Notes under the pieces: generated by a model
Databases searched by the model: none
The model's input: the letters and a program-made list of their open reading frames with translations, nothing else
What the model was told of the DNA's origin: nothing
Made by a program: the position numbers and the translations under genes
DNA from: Rallus limicola
Taxonomy: Eukaryota > Chordata > Aves > Gruiformes > Rallidae
Direction of reading: 5' to 3'
DNA length: 64,000 bases
Assembly: GCA_022605955.1 (NCBI GenBank)
Contig: JAKCOZ010000003.1
Coordinates: forward strand, 42,682,761-42,746,760
In this document: piece by piece, positions 54,101 through 64,000 of the stretch
How positions within the stretch are numbered: position 1 is the stretch's first letter
Layout of the letters: each line of letters starts with the position of its first letter

Positions 54101-57100
54101 TTCTCTTTCTCTCTCTTTTTTTTTTTTTTTTAAGTGCTCAGATGTGAAACAGATAAGAAAAAAAAAAAGAGTAAGGCAGCGATTTACATTCCAAAGCAGT
54201 ACTAGGAATGCATTTCAGGCTAACTGCAATATATGTAATTGAAAATCTATAAATACATCAAGCTGATGTTGGCTAAATCAAAGCCACGTTTACTTCTAGT
54301 ACTAGCAATCTTCAGAGTGGTTTTGTTCTTTCTCTCCACTCCTATCCCCATCCCCTGTGACAGAAAATTGCTCATTCCTTTTAATGCAATTACAGCTGCA
54401 AATACCACATGTATAATTTTAATAACACTAATTCTTTAAATTAAATACATAGTAGTAAACTAAACAAACTGAATGAGAAATTGCACAGCCAGACATGACC
54501 ATGAAGGTGAAGAGAGAGATTGTCCCATTCTGCTTGCTTAGGAGCAGAGATGCATTTTCAGACTGATTTCTTCAGCAAATGAAGGTTATGCAGTAACTCT
54601 GTGTGTCCCAGAAGTCTCAATGTGGTTTGGCTCTGTTGGCCAGGTACAGCCGAGTTTGACAGGGGAGGAGAGTTCTCAGTGACAATTGCATTGCCCTGTC
54701 TTAGGAAGTGGATGGAGATGTCTCCACTCACTCTCCAGCTGAGGGGAGGGTTTGTGCTAGGAGAAACTGAACCCATGCAGGAACGACACTGGGAGATGTG
54801 CTTTGCTATTTCAATTGGTCAAGGAATGGCTTGATTTTTTCAGGAGAAAACAACCAGACATCCCCAGATTTGTCCAGGCTGTGCAGGAACTCAGAAGTAT
54901 TATCTGCCAGTGATAGTTTCCAGTCAGTTTCTGCTTCCCCTCCACAGTTTGCTGCTTCTTTCACCCTGGCACAAAAGGCGTTGGCTGGGGACAAGGAACC
55001 AAGGCAGCTAAAGAAAACCTGCATTTTGTTGTCCCCAGGGGAGGAACTTGTTCTCTGCCCTTGGAGATTCAAAATGTTGTGCTGCAGTTGAACAGGTTGG
55101 GGTGGAACAATGGGCTGGAAGCTCTGCAGCTGCATGCTGAGGGGAAGGGTGGCTGTGGAGAGCTGTCAGGGATGTGGAAGGCACATTGACATTAAGCAAC
55201 CAATATTCCATGGCAAGGAGGTCTGCAGCTCTAGGCTAGGTCACTCACTTAGCTGCCAACACTGACCTGCCCCTCTGGTCCCACCATGTATCCCTGAGAA
55301 TGAGTTGCTGCATACTTGCATGATCAATGACCTCAGTGCAAAGCACCAGTTGCCCCCAGAAACTGAAAGGCATGAGCAACACCAATTTGCAGAGAAGTTC
55401 TGTTTCATTCTGGAGCTTTTCTGCCCCTATTTGACTTTTGTGCAGCTGAGGAATTATTTAGTAAACAACTGTCTGTCTTAAGAAAACTGCTTTGACTGCA
55501 TCTGTCCACTAAGATGCTCTGGTGACATTCAAGAACAAAAGCAATTTAGAGGGGAAGAAATACCAGAATAGGCTCTTAGTAAGCCTAGGAATATTCACAG
55601 TGCAGGCCTTACATTGAGATCAGAACATTGCACAATGAATAAATTGTGGCTGACATTTGATCAGTGACTCATTCTCCAAGTAGCTGGAGAGGAAGTATTG
55701 ATCCCAGTGTGTTGGCAAACCCCAAAAACTTTGATAAGAAAATGCATATTTTAATGTAGCTTTTGGGAAAAAAAAAAAGAAAATGAATGCACTTAGGATG
55801 TTTTTGTTATCATTGCTGGGAGTTTCTTGATACTCATTCTGGACTCTCATTCCAAGCTTGCAAATATTTTAATCTTTTTCTTGTTTCCTCATTCTTTTCC
55901 TACAAAAAAGAAAAACTTTTGGACTATAAGGGATGTTTGTCAGTGGCACCATTGCTTGAAATTTACTCGTATGTGAAGAGATTTGGAGCTGATGATTGAG
56001 ACTGCCCTTGAACTTAAATATCATTCAAGTACTTAAGAAAAGGTGTGAAACCTTACAGATTATGATAAACCAGTCTATTGTAAAAAAAGAGTGTTACATT
56101 ATTGTCTTTCTGAGAAGCTGATCCCTGCTAGACAGGCAAGGTATCTTTGGAATTAAAAGGCAGCTTTGATCCTGCCAGATACCATTATTACACTGTCCTC
56201 ACACAGATGGGTGTTGTTCTGGATGCACTGTAGTGCTGATAAATCAAGCATGGGATTGATGCTGTGAGTGATGAACCATGTTGCTAGTAGTGTCAGGTTT
56301 TCTGTGCCTCCCTCATTATGAGAGTCAAAAGCAATCCGATACCTACGTTAGATGTTCTGTGAGTCTGTTTTTTCTCCTTTGAGCAACCTGTCACTGTTGT
56401 TTTGGAGGATAAAGCCCATCTCCCTGGAGCCTGCACTACAAGGGAACTCAGGTGAGGTTCCCCTGTTTTCTGACTCCCTCTGGAAAGGTGGGTTAGGAGA
56501 AGGGATCTGAGCTGGATGTTGCGGACGTGGTTGTGCCTACCACACATTCTGTGTTCCTTTGAGCCATGGTTTAGATGATGAGGTATTCAGTCTCCACAGG
56601 CACATAATCCTCATCTGAGGGTTTCTTCCAGTGTTCAGTCTCTCATTCTCACTTTTCAGTGGAAGTCCTCATGTTCTCTACAGGCGTGAGTGAGGGGGCC
56701 CAGCTGACTTTTGTACAGTGACCCCTTCATTTTGTCTATGTCATGTCGTGTTCATCTCCTGCCACAGACAAGCCTTTTGAACAGATGGCCCTTTGTACCT
56801 GGCTTCTGATGCTATCCTGATGTACTTCTGTAATTACAGAGGAAAACCTCGAAGTCAGGAGGGTCTTCAGAAAACCTGGTAGCTTTACGGAGCAATGAAG
56901 TTTAATAATATGTGGACAAAGCTACTACTGAGGCCATGGAGGTGGGGCTAAGACAATTGGCATGCCTTTTAATCCTTCAGTCAGGGGCTTCAAAATTTTG
57001 CATGCTACAGAAAATTTCTGTCACTCCTTGACTTCAACATGATTGCTGTCTGTACCATGCCAGCCTTATGCTTCCTTGAGGAATGCTGTTCTGATGTGGA

Positions 57101-60100
57101 GCCTTACAGGAATGATCTTCAGAGCGCACCATCCAGAGCACTGTTGCCTGTCTTTTATTCGAGTAGCATTACTGGTGCAGCTCTTAGGGCTGGAATAGTG
57201 TGTTGTCTTACAGATTAACATTAAAAGTCACCAGCTGAATCATGCAAAGCAGGCCTTAAAACAACAAAGGCTCTTCTGGGAAATACTGTCCTGTGCTGGT
57301 TACAGTTGGTTTTTCTGACCAACAAGTTTTTTCCTACTTGCCATTTTAGTACTTGCAATTATTTTAAAACCACCTCTCAGCCAGCAGATCATTTTCATCA
57401 TTTAGCAAGGAAGGGAAATCTTGGCATTTCAGAAGGAGAGCTGAGGAATGTGAATAGGCTGGAATTACACAACAGTACTGCCTGCCAAAGAGTGGCATAG
57501 CACTTAATCAGCTGAGAAGTGCTGTGTGTGCTTTATTGGAGAAATTAATATGAGGAATTAAAGGTCTCTCTCCTCTTCTAAAGGAGAAACGAAGAATGTT
57601 TAATTTAAAAAGTGAGGCTTCAGTGCCCACATCTTGTCCAGAAATAGCTTCGAGGTACATGAAATACATGCTGAGATCAAAGGTCTGTGATGAGGCAGCA
57701 GGTTGCCCCTGTTCAGAATATTACCTTGCGTTTCCTTAGGTGTGTGCCGTGGCAAGCTGGACTTCCAGGGATGGGCAGGGAAAAGCCAGGCTCAGCGAGG
57801 CACTAGGCACAGAGAGGCAGCTTTTCTCTGCCATGGCGAATGCCTGCACTGCGCCTTCCAAATCCAGACAAGAGCTGATGGCTGTGAAGAAGTCAGCAGG
57901 AAGGTGGTGGGGAGGTTTGAGTGCTTGGCACCAGATCTGCTTATGTGGCCAACAGAGTTTTAGTCTACTCGGTTCAAGCATCGCTTGCTTTATGCCTTTC
58001 TCTTCTGGTGTAGTACTTCAGCTAGCCTGCTTTGTTCTCCCTTAGTTTCTGCTCCCAAATGAGCTGAGGTGTAACAGCCATTGTGTCAGCTAATCGGCCA
58101 GCTGCAGGGAGATTTCTGTAGGCTAGGCTGTGCCAAGGCAACAGCAGAGCACAAAGACGCCTCAGAGTGCAGGAGGCATGGGCTGCGCGGGTGCAGGATC
58201 CCAAGTTCCCATCTCCAGGACGTGTAGGAAGACCATGCATGGATATCTTGCTGTGTAGGGCGGTCTGGCTCTTTGCCTAGCAATCATCTCTTCTTTCAGA
58301 GTGATGGTCACACACCAGGGCAGAAATGCTGAGCTCTGAGCTAGTATAGCCCCACGGAAAGGAAGCGCTTTTGCATGTGGGCAGTGAATTTTCACAGCCG
58401 ACATCATTGGGATAAAGGCGTTGTGTCATAGCTCATTACCCAGCCCCCTTCCAGCAGGACAAAGGCTGGCATTTTAATGCACAACCATTTCTCCTTGGCT
58501 CCTCTTCAATGCTTTTCAGACTGGGTAACATCATTACGTGAGACAGTAAAAATTAAATCTCCATGTCTCTGAAGGTAAGAAGCAGGAAGGTAAGAGGTAA
58601 CAAGAAGTAAGTCTGTCCCAAATCATCCAGCATGAAAGCAAGCTAAAAGGGTGACATGCCCCAAGAAGTTCTCTCTCCAGCATGCAACTCTGAAAAAGAA
58701 ACCATTTACTTGGCCAGGACACCAATAGAATAATTTAATGGAAAATACAGTCTCCCCTTCTCCCCTTCTCTTGCACACTTTCTTAATAATCTTTTTTTTG
58801 GTCTCTTATTATAACTCCAAGGTTGTGATGTTCAGAAAAACATATTCTGAGCTAACTGACCAGCCTTCATGTTTATCTCTGAGTTAGCCACAGCTTCAGC
58901 AAGAGCATAGTCCATAGACTAATTTTCTTTCAGGAAGTTAGAATAAAGTTTTTCCTCCTATTTTATTTTTCCAAATCTGACTGTATTTTGCTTGGCTGAC
59001 ATTCCAAATGAAAGGAGACAGAGTGACCTTTCTGACCCAAAGGATGGATAAGCACAAGGAGTTTCCTGTGAAGCAGTGTGTGATCTGATGGGGGTGGTAT
59101 TCACTTGACAGTCAAGACGCATTGCTTTCCTCCTCCCTTTACCACTGACCTACAGTAGAAGCCTCTTTGTGCTTTTCTTTCTTGCCCAGTTAAGCCATTT
59201 ACCTCTCTAGGAAAGGACCAGATCTGTCTGTTTGCAGGGTGCCTGCTACACTTGGACCCAAATTCCATCAGGTACCCCATGGGATTGCTGTAGTGCAATG
59301 CATAGGCAGGTGATGTGAGACCAGCCGCACTAAGGCAGGGAGCTCTCTCTCTTCACATTAACAACTGATATATAAATCGGCCTGAGTGCTGTCCTCAAAC
59401 AAACTGCACAGCTGAGGAGAGAAGCACCTCCAATGTGGTCCACTCACCTTTGTCATCTGTCTTTTGGATGAATTGCGGGATGCAGTTGCCCTACCAAATA
59501 GACAGGAATCAGATGTCTTGGCTGGAATACACACAAGGCTACAGACAGTTGAGGTGGGACATGGGAAGTCCTGCCTCATGAAACAACCTAGTTTTGGGTT
59601 CAGAGAAGGAGAGTGAACTAGTAGACATGTAGAGGTAAAACTGACAAATGCATCTCTAACTAGAAAGAGACTTTCACTCAGTAAATTAAATTCTTGTTGT
59701 CAGTGTTATTTTCTGCTGATGGTGCACATTTATGGACTAGCAGAACTTCTCCTTGTTGCAATTTTGTAAGCAAATTCTTTAAATTCTTTTAAGGTCATAG
59801 CTTTGCTTAGGTGAAGAAATACTGGTCATCAGAATGTACTCCTCTGTGCCTGGGCTGCTTTCCTGGGAAACCTAACATGATAAATGAGATTTCTGGATAA
59901 AGGGTAATTGTTACCTGCAGAATACTAAGGTGTTATACTGATGAAATCAGAGATGAACAAATCTAGAGCGAGCATAGTACACCAGAGCTGAACATTTTAT
60001 AATATTTGTCTGTTCCAGCTTTCTTGTTCATTTTCAATTTAAGGAGGAGACATTTTAGTCATGTGAAGGACACAGAGAATTCTCTACTAGTTCACCACTC

Positions 60101-60949
60101 CATGATGCAGGGTTTGCCTACACAAAAGTAAGTTTATCACGACAGTAAAATTTTGCAGTGATATCTTGATGCACCTGTATGACTGAAAACAGGGCACACT
60201 AGCCAACTAGTTTCACATTTAGTGCTTCCACACATGGTTCAATGGTAGCACCTTCTTAGCCTTCCACAACAGTTCTGGATCACAGGTATTGCAGAGATGC
60301 TTCCATGAATGAAGTTAGCTCCTGAAATTCCATCTGATTTCCAACATTGGTGTGTAATGTTCACCAGGCCTCACCCTGATTTCTCACTGCAAGCATTTAA
60401 AAGCAGCAATGGCAATCACAGCTGATCATTCTGTATTTGCTGTTTGCTCAAACCGTGGAGAGTAGTGAAAGACAGCTTAATGCAAATGCAGAAATCACAC
60501 CCTGTCTCACTGAGGGAGCACTATAAGACGCACAGCTCTGCCAGTCTAGGTGATTTGATTAACTTTGATGCAGAAATGATTTGATAGCATTCCAAAAGAG
60601 ATGTTTCTGAGAAACTTTTCCAGCTTCTCACAATCAGAAATAACATGCCTTTTTTTTCCCTTTAAGATTGCCAACACAGTGCTGTGCAGTAAGCACACAG
60701 CTAGTGTGAGGCTGTGAAATCTTCTGAATTTGGCTCATGCAAGATGTAATGACAGTGGGAAGCCCAAATGTGAAAAATACCCAGGAAAGAGGTACAGCTG
60801 GTACATTATGGTCCCATCTCTGAGTAACAGCAACATTCAGAACCACTCTGAGATGTGCTCATAGATCAAAGAGAAGATCAGAGCTGTTGAAAACACCTGC
60901 CTGTTTTTCACATCCTCAGTGTCATCCAGGCACCCTCCAATGTTCTCCC
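51149..60949. other. Intergenic sequence, nothing recognised as a gene
   Basis: No exon or large transposon was recognised in nearly 10 kb. Homopolymer runs lie at 52400-52411 (A) and 54118-54133 (T). An AT-rich block at 53560-53970 carries several homeodomain-like motifs and is listed separately. Confidence 0.4.
53560..53970. promoter_or_regulatory. AT-rich block dense in transcription-factor-like motifs, candidate conserved noncoding element
   Basis: Repeated TTAAT/ATTAAAC cores lie between 53590 and 53720, AGGTCAAAGGG (nuclear-receptor DR1-like) at 53656-53666, and ATGCTAAT (POU-like) at 53862-53869. No coding frame is present. That it is an enhancer is inference from composition only. 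Confidence 0.25.
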
Positions 60950-60952
60950 TAA

Positions 60953-61382
60953 CAAATGTGACCAGAGGGCTGGAGCACGTCTCCTATGAAGACAGGCTGA
61001 GAGAGTTGGGCTTGTTCAGCCTGGAGAAGAGAAGGCTCTGGGGAGCCTTCCAGCACCTAAAGGGGCCTACATGCAGGAAAGATGGAGAGGGACTGTTTGT
61101 CAGGGAATGTGGTGATAAGACAAGGAGTGATGGGTTTAAGCTAAAAGAGGGTAAATTTAGATTAGACATTAGGGAGAAATTCTTCACTGTGGGGGTGGTG
61201 AAGCACTAGAACAGGCTGCCCAGAGTGTGGATGCTCACTCCTTGGCAGTGTTCAAGGCCAGGCTGGATGGGGCTTTGGGCAACCTGGTCTCTTGGGGAGG
61301 TGTCTCTGTCCACAGAAGGGGGGTTGGAACTAGGTGATCTTTGAGGAACCTTGTGACCCAAACATTTCTGTGATTCTATGAA
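60953..61382 (+). mobile_element. CR1 LINE 3' fragment
   Basis: The sequence encodes TRGLEHVSYEDRLRELGLFS and LEKRRLWGAFQHLK, then carries the 3' UTR landmarks ACAGGCTGCCCAGAGTGTGG, AAGGCCAGGCTGGATGGGGC and GGTTGGAACTAGGTGATCTT. It ends near TGTGATTCTATGA at about 61382. Only the last part of ORF2 remains. Confidence 0.93.
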
Positions 61383-64000
61383 CATGTGGCTTAGTTTTAG
61401 GAAGATGTAAAAATCCTGGTAACACAAAGGATGACATTTCTGCAGTTTCCATGTCTCGCCATCCATCAGAGGATGTATTCTTTACATTCAGGGGAGTGCA
61501 GCTCAATTCTATACCAGGCTCTCTGTTCCTGGGCCTCCTTTGGGATGCTGCTGCTCCTGCACATCTCCCAAATGTGCATGGAGTTTGTAGGCTCTTTGCC
61601 TTGGACAACAGTACAAGCTGGTTTGAGACTGTTATGGGCTCAGCCTTATGAGAAGTAGATGGCCACAGACTGAGAAAAAACTCTTCCAAGCTGCACCCAA
61701 GCACAGGCACACCAAGGCAACACTACATCATCCTTGCACCAGGAAAAGAAACAGTGGCTGCAAGACTTGATTCATCTGTACATCTCTGTCATCCAGTTCT
61801 GTGCAACAAGACAATAGAAGCATGGGAATGCCCCCTCCCAACCCCCTCTCCTGATACTTTCCTCTCTGTGTTAGGCGTATCACAAAGCCAACACACTTTG
61901 TTGCATGTGAAGAAAGCACCCATGTGAATTGCCAGCTACCCAATGTGTACTTCGTTGGTTTCATTTCAGATCTCTGCAGCTTTCCAGGTTTTCCCAGTGC
62001 TGCCATCATATGCATAGAGCAACATGTAGTTGCTCTGTTCTCTCCAGCATTATGTTAAAAAGAAAAAGGTTTTCCTTCCTATTGGATGCATTGGCTTTGG
62101 CTTTCAAACACATAACTCTGGTTCAGATGAATTAGAGCCACCTACGGCTCTAGCTAAGAATCACTTGGATTTCCCAAGGTGGCCTGCCAAAGCTGAATTG
62201 AACACAAGCTCAGGTCCAAGATGTTTGCTTTATCTAGCATTTAAAAATACGTTAGTCTGCTTGAATAATTTAAAATCATATGTTGAAATCCTAGCCTAGA
62301 TGTGGCTTTAGCCATAGGTTTCTCAGAAAGGGCTTGATCCCAGTTGTTTGACGTGGGCAGAACAATGATAGTCTCCAGCTTTATGGTAGCTGGGGAGAAT
62401 ATACAGCCCTTTTGTTCTGGACACACTGCCAAGCAGCAGGCCTGGCCTGCAGGCAGTTTAACTGCAGCAATGCTGACAGCATGATACTGAGAGACGGAGC
62501 TAATAATATCTAAAAATGTATTAAGGGAAGTCTTGCAGAATGTTCAGAAAAATGTCCACTTATGCCTTGGCCTTTTTTTCTGTACACAGTCTTAACTCTG
62601 ACCCTCCAGACTGGTCCGAAACAGGGCTAACAGTAAATGGATCATTACATACTTTGATCCTGCTTGTACCAGAACAAAACAAGTAAAAGATAATAGAGAG
62701 CTAGGATGGCCAAATGCGTGATCGTTCTTCATCTCCTGTCGTCACTGTCATGTTGTTGGTTGATGTGATTGTGTATAAGGAAGTTGTGGAAGTCCTCTTG
62801 CCAGTAGTGCAGTGATGTTCAAAACCCTGGTCCTTCTGCTGAAACATTGGATCCCAGTAAAAACTGATATTCCAAGAGTATGGTTTAAAATAAAAGAAGA
62901 AAGACCAAATCAGTATCGAATCAGTTAATTTGTTCAGGATCCTCTGGCAATTTATGTCTCTGTCCTGTACATCTCTAATCTTACTACATTTCACAATTTT
63001 TTCTCTCCTCCCTGACTGTTGGAGATCAGCATATGTTAACTTATTCCTGCTGAAAATTTGTATCTTGGCTTTGAAGACTGCTGAATACAAGACAGAGGAA
63101 AATTTCCCCCCTATTTCTCCTTGAAATCACAGATTTCTAATGTGAAGTATGAACACTGCAGTCCAAAAAGAAGAAGGCATTGCTAAGAAAACCCTGGAGT
63201 TTTTATATGTCCCAGTTCCTATCTCTCACAAGTAAAGAGACTTCTCTGACTTTATGCCTTGGATCTTGGAGAGAGAAATAAAAGGCTGGTCCCATCAGGT
63301 CTAGCTTTGATGGATACTTAGATGCTTTTTTCTTTTCCCCAGCAGAGCTAAAGAGAACTGAAGAAGGGAAGTGCCTTGTGACTGAAGTGGCGGCTCTGTG
63401 TGAAGGGAGAGGAATGTGGCTGGTAGGCAGGAAGAAATGTTTATGGTATCCTCCAAAATGGTAAAAACTTTGTTTAACTAAGGAAAGAATGGCCTGAACT
63501 TGGTGTTTTTGAGCAGAACTTGCATGTGCTTGAGCAAAGAGCAGGCTGTGGCATGTGAAAACCTGATATAGAGAGGGCACTGGCATGCCTCACCTTTCTG
63601 AGTGTGTTTGCACTCATCTCTGTGTCTGTCCCATATTTGTATAGACTAGACAGGTCTTTAATTGCCTTAATTATTTTGTCATTTCATGCTTCACTCAGAT
63701 ATTCAAGATGAAGTAGTTTGTACCCAAAAAATTCTGTTAAAGAAGTTCTTGGTTATCACATTATAGATCCGGTCCTGCAACAGAGTCCCTTCAATATAGT
63801 GGCAACAAGTAGATATCTCACCTAACTCCACCTGGGATTTATATGTCTGGCCAACCACTGGAATAGCAATATGACTTGAAAAGGATATATACACATGTAT
63901 GTGCATATTGTGTATACATGCATGATGACTTCAGTCCCGGATAAACTCCAGGCAGGATATCACTCTAAGTAAAGGCTTTTGCACACTCATCTTCCTTTTT
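61383..64000. other. Intergenic sequence to the right end, nothing recognised
   Basis: No gene or transposon was recognised. A 40-nt stretch of almost uninterrupted purine-pyrimidine alternation lies at 63885-63924. Confidence 0.4.

Overview
This window is nuclear DNA from a bird. It has split genes with GT-AG introns and CpG-island promoters. It also carries many CR1 non-LTR retrotransposon copies ending in the ATTCTATG-type octamers typical of avian CR1, and solo LTRs of a kind common in birds. No prokaryotic, organellar or exogenous viral gene organisation is visible. The species cannot be named from the sequence alone; the high CR1 load (about 7 to 8 kb of 64 kb) is notable.

Two protein-coding genes can be reconstructed exon by exon, with every splice phase consistent. 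FNTA, the alpha subunit shared by protein farnesyltransferase and geranylgeranyltransferase I, lies on the minus strand (coding 230-7345, nine coding exons, 360 residues). FUT10, a GT10-family alpha-1,3-fucosyltransferase-like type II membrane protein, lies on the plus strand (coding 13358-21942, four coding exons, 475 residues). They are arranged head to head. Each has its own CpG island (about 6.7-7.65 kb and 10.9-11.55 kb), and the spacer between them holds a CR1 fragment and a solo LTR with near-perfect 5-bp flanking duplications. Human FNTA and FUT10 sit roughly 10 Mb apart on 8p, so this adjacency reflects a rearranged gene order.

From about 22 kb to the right end (42 kb) I find no recognisable protein-coding gene. 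This part holds CR1 copies at 34.3-36.5, 39.4-40.1, 43.3-44.5, 48.6-51.15 and 60.95-61.4 kb. It also has LTRs at 29.5-30.0 and 40.24-41.4 kb, small tandem repeats, and a CpG- and G-run-rich block at 31.77-32.23 kb that resembles a regulatory element or a small promoter. An AT-rich block near 53.56-53.97 kb is dense in homeodomain-like motifs. One 105-codon minus-strand reading frame at 37.45-37.76 kb has an unusually good branch point and acceptor and may be an exon of an unrecognised transcript.

I do not see a new multi-gene system. The points most worth a second look are the FNTA/FUT10 rearranged divergent pair, the CR1 copy abutting the FNTA exon 8 splice donor, the CpG/G-quadruplex block at 32 kb and the candidate exon at 37.5 kb.
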